NCBI RefSeq assembly: GCF_001269925.1
Contig: NZ_LHVO01000056.1
Location: forward strand, 248,001 to 312,000
Direction of reading: 5' to 3'
DNA length: 64,000 nucleotides
Source of the DNA: Pseudomonas sp. MIACH
Lineage (GTDB): Bacteria > Pseudomonadota > Gammaproteobacteria > Pseudomonadales > Pseudomonadaceae
Part shown: piece by piece, positions 31,977-39,536 of the stretch
How the letters are laid out: each line of letters starts with the position of its first letter
How positions within the stretch are numbered: the first letter of the stretch is position 1
Program-made: the position numbers and the translations under genes
Notes under the pieces: generated by a model
Databases searched by the model: none
Seen by the model: the letters and a program-made list of their open reading frames with translations, nothing else
Told to the model about the DNA's origin: nothing

Positions 31977-32732
31977 TTATTTGGATTGGATGATGCTCAA
32001 CCGCTCGCCCACCACCATCTCGGTGATCCAGTCCACCAGGATCGACGTGTAGGCCTGCTGGGACACCGGATCGCTGAGGGAATGGTCGGCACCGTCGATG
32101 ATGCGGTGCGTCAGCGAATGGGTCTGCTGGCACGCCGCGCGGTAACTCATGATGGTGGCATGGGGCACATGGTCGTCGGTTTCGGATTCGACGATCAGCA
32201 CATCACCGGTAAATTGCGCGCAGGCATGCAGCGCGCGATTGGTTTCGGCATGCACCAGCGTGCTGCGGTAATCCATCAAGTCGGCCTTATCGAGGTCACG
32301 CTTTGGCTTGAGCCATTCCTGATCGCGGTACAGCGCCGGCACGCGCAGCGCCAGCCAGCGCACCGGGCGCAATGAGGTGAGAATCGCCGCCAGGTAACCG
32401 CCGTAGCTGGTGCCCACCACCGCCACCGCCGAGGTGTCGATGGCCGGGTGCGAGAGCAGTCGGTCGTAGGCCGCCAGCAGATCGCGCAGGTTGTCTTCAC
32501 GGGTGACGCGGGACAGCGGGATACCCGTGCCCGCGTGGCCACGCAGATCGAACGTCAGGCACACGCATCCCAGGCCGGCGATACCTTTGGCGCGCTCCAG
32601 GTCACGCTCCTGGCTACCGCCCCAGCCGTGCACGAATAACACCCCTGGCACCTTCGATTTGGGGCTGAGGAACGTGCCGCTCATCTGTTCGTCATCGATG
32701 TCGATCGCAATGCTTTCGCTTCTAGCCGTCAT
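31977..32732 (-). CDS. Alpha/beta hydrolase
   Basis: 251 residues. PGVLFVHGWGGSQERDLERA contains the oxyanion-side HGWGG, AVVGTSYGGYLAAIL the nucleophile elbow G-T-S-Y-G-G (Ser about 113), VESETDDHVPH the acid region and GADHSLS the catalytic His. No signal peptide, so cytoplasmic. Substrate unknown; the elbow G-x-S-Y-G-G is seen in acyl-peptide- and dienelactone-hydrolase-like enzymes. Its start overlaps the upstream DUF3182 gene by 11 nt, implying co-translation and perhaps joint function. Confidence 0.85.
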   Translation of the reverse strand: MTARSESIAIDIDDEQMSGTFLSPKSKVPGVLFVHGWGGSQERDLERAKGIAGLGCVCLTFDLRGHAGTGIPLSRVTREDNLRDLLAAYDRLLSHPAIDTSAVAVVGTSYGGYLAAILTSLRPVRWLALRVPALYRDQEWLKPKRDLDKADLMDYRSTLVHAETNRALHACAQFTGDVLIVESETDDHVPHATIMSYRAACQQTHSLTHRIIDGADHSLSDPVSQQAYTSILVDWITEMVVGERLSIIQSK

Positions 32733-33831
32733 AAGATTTAACCGTCACGTACTTGAGAAGAAAGTCGCTGTTTTCGGCGGGGCCTCGGTACACCTCGATA
32801 GCGTCCGCCGGCAGCGCCTGGTCCACGTAGGTTTCTACCGAAGACACATGAATGGCCTTGAGGCCGGGATGGTTGATAAAACTTTGCAGCGCCGCGACTT
32901 CCGCGCTGCTGGCGCCCCCCATGCGCCAGGACTGTTCGAGTACGCCACTGCAACGCTGGCCGTGACTGTCCAGGCCCTGGGCGATGTCGTAGTTGCGCCG
33001 GGAAGCGTAGAAACCAGGGTAAGCCTCATCGGCGGCCGCATCGAAGACCTGGGCCTGTTCGATGGCTTGGCGCACGCCGTCGGGCAGGTCGAGCGTGAGC
33101 AAGTCTTCGTAGCCGCCCGGCACCACCAGCAGGTTGGAGCCGCCATAGACCTCTTCGCCCTGCCCGTCCTGGGTCAGGTATTGCTCGCCGCAGTAACTGA
33201 ACACGTGATCACCGATAAAACTCTGGCCCACACTATGGGTGACCACATCGTGAAGGTCTTGTTCCAGCACCACGCCCTCGCTGAACATCTGGGCCGCTTC
33301 CGGACGCGCCAGCACGGCCTCGAATGCATCAAGGCTGTGGATAACTTCCTGGCCGCGCCCAGCGCAGGCATGCACGGGTTTCAGGCGAATCGGCCCGCTG
33401 TAAAGCAGGCGTTCGGCGGCAGGTCGTGCATCCGCCAAGGCAAATACGCTGAGCCCCGCTAGAACAACATCGCGTACACGCTCGCAGAATAACGGCGACC
33501 AGCCCTCGGGGGCTTTCGCTTCGGGGCTTAGCAGCCCATGGCTGATGGCCTTGGTGCAGATAAAGTCGTGATCGACGTAACCGCCCCACAGGTCCGCCGG
33601 GCCGTTGACGTGAAGTTCGCGGGCCTGGGCAGGGCCTACCAGCGTTTGTGTGGGTAGCAGGTAGAGGTCACGGTCGGCATGCTTTTGTGGGTCGTAACTG
33701 CCGCCGAATTTGAGCCCCAGGATCTGCGCCAGCCAACGGGCCAAGGCGCGGTTGGTTTCGACTTCATGCTGGGGCGCGCCCTCTCGCGTGGAGTGAGCGA
33801 CGATCCATTTTTTGCGTTGAATCGGGGTCAT
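32722..33831 (-). CDS. DUF3182-family protein (ATP-grasp-like, function unknown)
   Basis: 369 residues from ATG 33831, chosen for the Gly-rich Shine-Dalgarno (AAGGGGGA) just upstream. MTPIQRKKWIVAHSTREGAPQHEVETNRALARWLA is followed by ADLWGGYVDHDFICTKAISHGLL and, mid-protein, RLLYSGPIRLKPVHACAGRGQEVIHSLDAFEAVL. The K-P-x-x-A-x-G-R-G turn and the later GVVLEQDL and YGGSNLLVVPGG resemble an ATP-grasp lysine/glycine loop and metal site, but I cannot prove catalysis. I recognise it as DUF3182. It forms a two-gene operon with the overlapping hydrolase. Confidence 0.7.
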   Translation of the reverse strand: MTPIQRKKWIVAHSTREGAPQHEVETNRALARWLAQILGLKFGGSYDPQKHADRDLYLLPTQTLVGPAQARELHVNGPADLWGGYVDHDFICTKAISHGLLSPEAKAPEGWSPLFCERVRDVVLAGLSVFALADARPAAERLLYSGPIRLKPVHACAGRGQEVIHSLDAFEAVLARPEAAQMFSEGVVLEQDLHDVVTHSVGQSFIGDHVFSYCGEQYLTQDGQGEEVYGGSNLLVVPGGYEDLLTLDLPDGVRQAIEQAQVFDAAADEAYPGFYASRRNYDIAQGLDSHGQRCSGVLEQSWRMGGASSAEVAALQSFINHPGLKAIHVSSVETYVDQALPADAIEVYRGPAENSDFLLKYVTVKSYDG

Positions 33832-34002
33832 GCGTCCCCCTTGGCCATCCCGCCATGTGTGTGAGGGGAAGGCTGCAGGTATCACGCCAAGGTTGTTTCC
33901 AAGAGGATGCTTTTAAAATCAAGCCGTTGCCGAAAAGGCGATGGCAGTTGGCCTGCCTGATTCTGCACGACGCCGCCTTGAACGCACGGCGTTCTGCACG
34001 AT

Positions 34003-34962
34003 TCACACGCCAAAACGGCTGCGGTAGTCGCTGGGGGCCAGCCCGGTGATTTTCTTGAAAATGGCGCGAAAGGCGCTGGGGTCTTGGTAGCCCACGGTCC
34101 AGGCGATATGGTCGATGGTGGCGTTGGTGAATTCCAGCATCTGCCGCGCCTTGCCCACGCGCAGGTGCTGGCAGTATTCGGTGGGCTTCAGGCCGGTCGC
34201 ACTACGGAAACGTCGCAGGAAGGTGCGCTCCTCCAACCCCGCCTCCAGCGCCATGGCGGCGACAGACACGTCCACTGCGCCGCGGGCTTGCAATCCATGC
34301 TGGACCTTGAGGATGGCCGCGTCGCCATGGCTGAGGATCGGCGCAAAGTTACTGCCGCATTGGCTGGCGCTGTCGCTGTGTTCGATGACCAGGAAACGCG
34401 CGGTGTCAGCGGCGATGCTCGGCCCCATCAGGCGGTCGACCAGGCGTAGGCCCAACTCGGACCAGGCCATCAGCCCGGCGGTGGTAATCAAGTCGCCGTC
34501 ATCGACGATGGGCTTATCCGCTTCCAGGCGCACGGCAGGGTAACGTGCGGCAAAGGACTTGGCGGAAGACCAATGGGTAGTGGCGCTACGTCCATCCAAC
34601 AACCCACTGCGCGCCAGCATGATCGAGCCGATGCACACGCCGCCGAGTACGGTGCCGGCCGCGTGTTGCTGGCGAATCCACGCCAACAATGCAGGGGGCG
34701 CCTGCTCTTCGCTGAACTCGCCAATCGACGGTGGCACCAGCACGGCCATCATCGGTTGATCAGGGCCGGGATGGCTGTCGAAGCCCCGGACCGGTTGGCC
34801 ACTGGCGTCCACTTGCCAATGGCTGACCCGCAACAACGGCAACTGCGCAGACTGATGCTCGGCGGCGATCCGGTTGGCGACACCGAACAGGTCAGTCAAG
34901 CCGTGCACCGCTGCCAACTGCGCCCCCTGGTAGATCAACACGCCCAGCTCAACAACCGCCAT
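34003..34962 (-). CDS. GlxA-family AraC-type transcriptional regulator
   Basis: 319 residues from ATG 34962, preceded by GGGGGAA at a good distance. The N-terminal DJ-1/PfpI-like domain (~1-190) reads VELGVLIYQGAQLAAVHGLTDLFGVAN and AAGTVLGGVCIGSIMLARSGLLDGRSATTHW (the Cys elbow, non-catalytic in this family). The C-terminal AraC HTH is LEAGLEERTFLRRFRSATGLKPTEYCQHLRVGKARQML followed by the second helix pair DHIAWTVGYQDPSAFRAIFKKITGLAPSDYRSRF. Divergent from a cysteine hydrolase with only 96 bp between starts, so it probably controls that gene. Ligand unknown. Confidence 0.88.
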   Translation of the reverse strand: MAVVELGVLIYQGAQLAAVHGLTDLFGVANRIAAEHQSAQLPLLRVSHWQVDASGQPVRGFDSHPGPDQPMMAVLVPPSIGEFSEEQAPPALLAWIRQQHAAGTVLGGVCIGSIMLARSGLLDGRSATTHWSSAKSFAARYPAVRLEADKPIVDDGDLITTAGLMAWSELGLRLVDRLMGPSIAADTARFLVIEHSDSASQCGSNFAPILSHGDAAILKVQHGLQARGAVDVSVAAMALEAGLEERTFLRRFRSATGLKPTEYCQHLRVGKARQMLEFTNATIDHIAWTVGYQDPSAFRAIFKKITGLAPSDYRSRFGV

Positions 34963-35058
34963 TGTCAGTTTTCCCCCTGTTATTGTCGGTGCAGCCAATC
35001 CCGCGCCCCGGCGCCAGCTAAGATACTGGCCCCATCAACCCATCACGAGGCAATACCC

Positions 35059-35622
35059 ATGGCCAAGCAAGCGCTCATCCTAATCGATATCCAGAACGAC
35101 TACTTCCCTCAAGGCAAGTGGCCGCTCGATGGCGTGGAGGCCGCTGCGGACAAGGCGGCGCAAGTGCTCCAGGCCTTTCGCCAGAACGGTGATGCAGTGA
35201 TTCACGTGCGCCATGAATTCACGTCCGAGGATGCGCCGTTCTTCACACCTGGCTCCGAGGGCGCTTACTTGCACCCCAAGGTGCTGAACGAGGACAGCGA
35301 ACCGGTGGTGCTTAAACATTTCGTGAATGCGTTTCGCGAAACCCATCTGCGCGCCTTGCTGGAGCAGCGCAGCATCACCGAACTGGTGGTGGTCGGCAGC
35401 ATGAGCCATATGTGCATCGATGCGGTGGTGCGGGCCGCAGCGGACCTGGGCTACAAGGTCACGGTGATTTATGACGCATGTGCCACCCGCGATCTGGAGT
35501 TCAACGGGCAGGTAATTCCGGCTGCACAGGTGCATGGCGCGTATATGGCGTCGTTGGCGTTTGGTTACGCGGGTGTGGTGTCAGCGGATGAGTATTTGAA
35601 GGCGCAAGCAGCAGCGGCGTAA
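35059..35622 (+). CDS. Isochorismatase-family cysteine hydrolase
   Basis: 187 residues from ATG 35059. ALILIDIQNDYFPQGKWPL supplies the catalytic Asp (D10), FVNAFRETHL lies in the middle region and VVGSMSHMCIDAVVRAAADLGY the nucleophile Cys with the cis-peptide setting, followed by VTVIYDACATRDLEF. Likely hydrolyses an amide or vinyl-ether bond of a small metabolite; substrate unknown. Divergent from a GlxA-type regulator, a pairing common for such hydrolases, and convergent with tam. Confidence 0.88.
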   Translation: MAKQALILIDIQNDYFPQGKWPLDGVEAAADKAAQVLQAFRQNGDAVIHVRHEFTSEDAPFFTPGSEGAYLHPKVLNEDSEPVVLKHFVNAFRETHLRALLEQRSITELVVVGSMSHMCIDAVVRAAADLGYKVTVIYDACATRDLEFNGQVIPAAQVHGAYMASLAFGYAGVVSADEYLKAQAAAA

Positions 35623-35643
35623 CCGCTGCTTACTTGGATGCCG

Positions 35644-36405
35644 TTAGCGGGTCGCGATGATAAACAGGCGCGGGAATGGCAGTAATACGGTGCCATCTGC
35701 CAGAGCTGGGTAAGCCTGGGTAATCCGCGCCTGGTATTCCTGTAGGAAGGCGGCTTTCTCACTATCGGTCAGTGGCGCGAGAAATGGCCGCAAGCCCGAG
35801 CCCTTGAACCATTCCACCACAGCCCCATGATCCGCCAACGGGTGCTGGTAGGTGGTTCGCCATATATCCACGGTGCTGCAGTGTTTGCTCAGCAACTCGT
35901 AGTAGTAGCTCACCGAGTGGCGCTCATTGTGTTGAAACGTACTGATCTTTGCCGCCCATGGGCCATCTGCCGCCACTTCACGCGCCAGCCGGTGAGCAGG
36001 TTCATTGAGGTTGTCCGGGGTTTGTACGGCGAGCGTGCCGCCAGGCGCCAGCTGGTCGACCAGATGCGGATACAGCGTGGCGTGGTTCGGCAGCCATTGC
36101 AGCGAGGCGTTGGCGAGGATCACGTCGAATGTCTGCGGCGGATTCCAGGCACCGATGTCTGCCAGCTCAAAGTTAAGCGCGGGCAGGCGCTTGCGGGCGT
36201 CGACCAGCATGTCGTCGGAACTGTCCACCCCCGTCACATGCGCCTGGGGGAAACGCTCGGCCAGTACTTCGGTGGAGTTGCCAGGGCCGCAACCCAGGTC
36301 GACCGCTGTGCGCACATCGGTATTGGGGATGGCCGCGACCAGGTCACGGACCGGACGAGTGCGTTGTTGTTCAAACATCGTGTATTGCTTGGCAGACCAG
36401 GTCAT
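35644..36405 (-). CDS. tam: Trans-aconitate 2-methyltransferase
   Basis: 253 residues. MTWSAKQYTMFEQQRTRPVRDLVAAIP, then the SAM motif VDLGCGPGNSTEVLAERFP and VTGVDSSDDMLVDARKRLP, ILANASLQWLPNH and QTPDNLNEPAHRL are the conserved Tam sequence. It methylates trans-aconitate, which forms spontaneously from cis-aconitate and inhibits aconitase. Good Shine-Dalgarno (AGGAG) upstream. Single gene, convergent with the cysteine hydrolase. Confidence 0.93.
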   Translation of the reverse strand: MTWSAKQYTMFEQQRTRPVRDLVAAIPNTDVRTAVDLGCGPGNSTEVLAERFPQAHVTGVDSSDDMLVDARKRLPALNFELADIGAWNPPQTFDVILANASLQWLPNHATLYPHLVDQLAPGGTLAVQTPDNLNEPAHRLAREVAADGPWAAKISTFQHNERHSVSYYYELLSKHCSTVDIWRTTYQHPLADHGAVVEWFKGSGLRPFLAPLTDSEKAAFLQEYQARITQAYPALADGTVLLPFPRLFIIATR

Positions 36406-36495
36406 CGCGGCTCTCCTAGTTCTTCGGAAGTGGGTGACAGCCTAAATCGTGTGACCCGCAAGGACAAATGCCAGGGCCGGCGATCTTCCATGCCG

Positions 36496-37320
36496 TCATT
36501 TCATCCGTTTCAGAAAACTCATGTACGGATCGCCATTCAGGATGAAGTCCTCGCGCATCCGGCCGTCAAGCATGGGCTCAAGACTCGTGGGGATGAGTAA
36601 TTTGTGCTTGGGGAGACGAAACGCCTCTTCATGATCCGAGTAGGTATACAACTGGAAATGCAGTGCATTGCCGACCCAGTGGACGTCGTTGTAAAGGTAA
36701 TGCCAGTTTTTGTCCCGGGGTGTAGTCAGGTAAAAACCGCCGTTAGCATCTCGTGTGATTTCATACATCACGAAATTGCTGGAACTCCACTTACCGACGT
36801 AGCGGTCCATATCCGGATGGGCGGGAATGGTTGGGTCGGCGATGAAATCACTGGCCTTGTAGGGCGTCATCCGCGCCTGTTCGGCCTTCAACTGAGGGTA
36901 GCGGTCGCACACGGCGTCGACCTTATCGACTTTTTCCAAGTCGTACCTGATCTCCATGCCGTCCGTTCGGGAGGTGAACTGCATAGCCTGGGGCGAGAAG
37001 GTCAATACCTTCAGCTCGATGGTTTTTGTCGGCAATATCATGTTGATCACCTGGCCATCGTCGGACACCGAATACGCGACCACATTCGTCGGCGCCCGGG
37101 TTGATTTCACGCAATCGAACGCGTGCATCAACAATTGGCCATCGGGCTTGAACTCAGCCACCGTCGTTTGACCTTCGTTCAATGCCTGCATGGCCCAGAT
37201 ACCGACAATCAAGCGTTTGTCACTGGCGAGCGTCGCGGAAGTGTTTGAGTCAGCGTGTAGCGAGGTGCAGCCAGACGCGAAAACAAGTGCCAGTAGGCTG
37301 CGGAACAGTTTGTTCGACAC
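36496..37320 (-). CDS. Putative lipoprotein of unknown function
   Basis: 274 residues from GTG 37320 (GGAAGAA upstream). Lipoprotein signal with lipobox ASGC (Cys18). The mature protein has two similar-looking halves: RLIVGIWAMQALNEGQTTVAEFKPDGQLL...DCVKS and DRYVGKWSSSNFVMYEITRDANGGFYL, each a 'GxW...' beta motif as in lipocalin-like or DUF-type domains. No catalytic motif recognised. The gene stands alone between tam and ssb, is less GC-rich than its neighbours, and may be lineage-specific. Confidence 0.7.
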   Translation of the reverse strand: MSNKLFRSLLALVFASGCTSLHADSNTSATLASDKRLIVGIWAMQALNEGQTTVAEFKPDGQLLMHAFDCVKSTRAPTNVVAYSVSDDGQVINMILPTKTIELKVLTFSPQAMQFTSRTDGMEIRYDLEKVDKVDAVCDRYPQLKAEQARMTPYKASDFIADPTIPAHPDMDRYVGKWSSSNFVMYEITRDANGGFYLTTPRDKNWHYLYNDVHWVGNALHFQLYTYSDHEEAFRLPKHKLLIPTSLEPMLDGRMREDFILNGDPYMSFLKRMK

Positions 37321-37370
37321 GGTGTTCTTCCATGATTGTGTTGATCAGCGGTTCTGCGTGCGAACCTGTA

Positions 37371-37405
37371 AAAAAGCCCCGAGAGCGGGGCTCACGGGGC
37401 TTTTC
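37371..37405. terminator. Terminator downstream of ssb
   Basis: AAAAGCCCC (37372-37380) pairs with GGGGCTTTT (37396-37404); a tighter GCCCCG-AGA-GCGGGGC variant is also possible. On the minus strand a T5-6 tract follows, so it ends ssb transcription. It sits about 50 bp upstream of the lipoprotein start. Confidence 0.75.
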
Positions 37406-37438
37406 GGGAAAGCTTTACGGATTGCTCCGAGCGGTATC

Positions 37439-37954
37439 CTAGAACGGAATATCGTCATCAAAGCTGTCGAAATCCGGAGCCGGTTGCGGAGCGGCCTGTT
37501 GCGGTGCTGGACGCGACTCACGCTGTGGCTGCTGGCTTGGCTGCGGGCGCGACTGCTGTGGACGCGGTGCCGAGTTGGACATGCCACCCTGGCCCTGTTG
37601 GTCGCCCTGTGGACGGCCGCCCAGCAGTTGCATGGTGCCTTGCATGTCGACCACGATTTCAGTGGTGTAACGCTTGATGCCGTCTTTTTCCCACTCGCGG
37701 GTTTGCAGTTTGCCTTCGATGTAGACCTGCGAACCTTTGCGCAGGTACTCACCGGCGATCTCTGCGACCTTGCCGAACATCGACACACGGTGCCATTCGG
37801 TTTTCTCGACCTTCTGGCCGGTTTGCTTGTCAGTCCACTGTTCGCTGGTCGCCAGACTCAGGTTGGTCACGGCGTTACCGTTAGGCAAGTAGCGAACTTC
37901 GGGATCCTGGCCGCATGTACCGACCAATATGACTTTGTTAACCCCACGGGCCAT
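37439..37954 (-). CDS. ssb: Single-stranded DNA-binding protein
   Basis: 171 residues. N-terminal OB fold (~1-110): MARGVNKVILVGTCGQDPEVRYLPNGNAVTNLSLAT and TEWHRVSMFGKVAEIAGEYLRKGSQVYIEGKL. A Gln/Gly/Pro linker follows (GDQQGQGG..., SQQPQRESRPAPQQ) and the acidic tip DFDSFDDDIPF that recruits replication and repair partners. Tetrameric, coating ssDNA. It follows an MFS gene by 9 bp; uvrA is divergent from the pair, the familiar ssb/uvrA neighbourhood. Confidence 0.97.
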   Translation of the reverse strand: MARGVNKVILVGTCGQDPEVRYLPNGNAVTNLSLATSEQWTDKQTGQKVEKTEWHRVSMFGKVAEIAGEYLRKGSQVYIEGKLQTREWEKDGIKRYTTEIVVDMQGTMQLLGGRPQGDQQGQGGMSNSAPRPQQSRPQPSQQPQRESRPAPQQAAPQPAPDFDSFDDDIPF

Positions 37955-37963
37955 AACGTTCTC

Positions 37964-39358
37964 CTATGCTGGGCGCGCTGTCGGCACTGGGTTGACCAGT
38001 TGCTCGAGCGTCGCGCGATCCAATAATTCGGTGTCCAATTTGATGTAAATGGCCGCCTCTTCAGCGACCACGACTGCATCTGTTACCCCTACGACTGCCT
38101 TCAGGCGCTCTACCAGACCGCTTTCACGGATCGCCTCAGGCGATAGCGGCAAACGCAGGCTTGTGACGTAGGGAGGTTCACGCATGGTAACAGCAAAGGC
38201 CAACCAAAGTGCAGCCAGCCCGGCGCATCCGAGGAACACAACCGACAAACCGCCATGCTGGAACATCCAGCCGCCCATGATGCCGCCCAGCGCCGAGCCA
38301 AGGAACTGGCTGGTGGAATACACCCCCATCGCCGTGCCTTTGCCGCCGGCCGGTGAAACTTTACTGATCAGCGAAGGCAATGAAGCCTCCAGCAGGTTGA
38401 ACGCGGTGAAGAACACCACCGTGCCGATAACCAGCGCCCGTAGGCTGTCGCCGAACTGCCAGAAGAATAGTTCAGTGAGCATCAATGTCGCGACGGCACC
38501 GAGCAAAACTCGTTTCATTTTGCGTTTCTTCTCGCCATAGATGATGAACGGGATCATGGCAAAGAAAGAGATCAGCAAGGCCGTTAGGTAGACCCACCAA
38601 TGCTGTTCCTTGGGCAGCCCGGCTTTTTGCACCAGGGCCAGGGGCAAGGCGACGAAGCTGCACATCAGCATTGCGTGCAACACGAAGATACCCAAATCCA
38701 GGCGCAGCAGGTCCGGGTGCTTGAGCGTCGGCAACAATGCCTTGCGCGCCACACCGGATTCACGGTGCTGCAAGGTGCCGGTGGAGCGCGGCACCATAAA
38801 GGCCACGATCACGATCCCGAACAACGCCATGCCGCCGGTGGCAAGGAACAAGCCATGCAGGCCAAAGGCGCGCGTCAGCAATGGGCCCACGACCATGGCC
38901 ACGGCGAACGACAGGCCGATGGTCATGCCGATCATGGCCATAGCCTTGGTGCGGTGTTGCTCACGGGTCAGATCGGAGAGCAGCGCCATGACGGCAGCGG
39001 AAATCGCCCCGGCGCCTTGCAGGATGCGTCCGGCGATCACGCCCCAGATCGAATCGGATTGTGCCGCGAGCACGCTGCCGAGGGCGAAGACGATCAGGCC
39101 CAGGTAAATCACTGGACGACGGCCAATACGGTCGGAAATGATCCCGAATGGAATCTGAAAAATCGCCTGGGTCAGGCCATAGGCGCCAATTGCCAGGCCG
39201 ATCAATGCGGGGGTCGCGCCTGCCAGATCCATTCCATAGGTCGCCAGTACCGGCAACACCATGAACATGCCAAGCATACGGAACGCGAACACCAGGGCCA
39301 GACCGCTTGCTGCTCGGGTCTCGCCGCTACTCATGCGTTCGCTGTGGGGATCGTGCAT
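37964..39358 (-). CDS. MFS transporter (YajR-like)
   Basis: 464 residues, 12 predicted helices. SGLALVFAFRMLGMFMVLPVL opens the first bundle, the loop motif A is GIISDRIGRRPVIYLGL, and motif-rich GRILQGAGAISAAVMALLSDLTREQHRTKAM lies between TM4 and TM5. The C-terminal ~70 residues (SLRLPLSPEAIRESGLVERLKAVVGVTDAVVVAEEAAIYIKLDTELL) look like the extra ferredoxin-like domain of YajR. Substrate unknown, probably proton-driven efflux. Shares an operon with ssb and a divergent promoter region with uvrA. Confidence 0.88.
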   Translation of the reverse strand: MHDPHSERMSSGETRAASGLALVFAFRMLGMFMVLPVLATYGMDLAGATPALIGLAIGAYGLTQAIFQIPFGIISDRIGRRPVIYLGLIVFALGSVLAAQSDSIWGVIAGRILQGAGAISAAVMALLSDLTREQHRTKAMAMIGMTIGLSFAVAMVVGPLLTRAFGLHGLFLATGGMALFGIVIVAFMVPRSTGTLQHRESGVARKALLPTLKHPDLLRLDLGIFVLHAMLMCSFVALPLALVQKAGLPKEQHWWVYLTALLISFFAMIPFIIYGEKKRKMKRVLLGAVATLMLTELFFWQFGDSLRALVIGTVVFFTAFNLLEASLPSLISKVSPAGGKGTAMGVYSTSQFLGSALGGIMGGWMFQHGGLSVVFLGCAGLAALWLAFAVTMREPPYVTSLRLPLSPEAIRESGLVERLKAVVGVTDAVVVAEEAAIYIKLDTELLDRATLEQLVNPVPTARPA

Positions 39359-39464
39359 GGAAAAACCTCGTGTGAACCGGCGGCGATTCTACCAGTCCCA
39401 TCGATTGAGAGGGTATATGCGGCGCTTTGCCGCGCAGCTTTCATGTAAGGCTGCACCCGGCACT

Positions 39465-39486
39465 TTGACAGTGTATATTCATCCAG
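39465..39486 (+). promoter_or_regulatory. uvrA promoter -35 element with LexA-like box
   Basis: TTGACA (39465-39470) is immediately followed by GTGTATATTCATCCAG (39471-39486), which agrees with the gamma-proteobacterial LexA consensus CTGTATATATATACAG at 12 of 16 positions, including TGT and CAG. It lies 50 bp before the uvrA start, between uvrA and the MFS-ssb pair. Fits SOS control of uvrA; binding not shown. Confidence 0.55.
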
Positions 39487-39536
39487 TCTTTAGCCGTATA
39501 CTCCTGCATTATTTACGCCCGCCGTGCGAGGCCATC

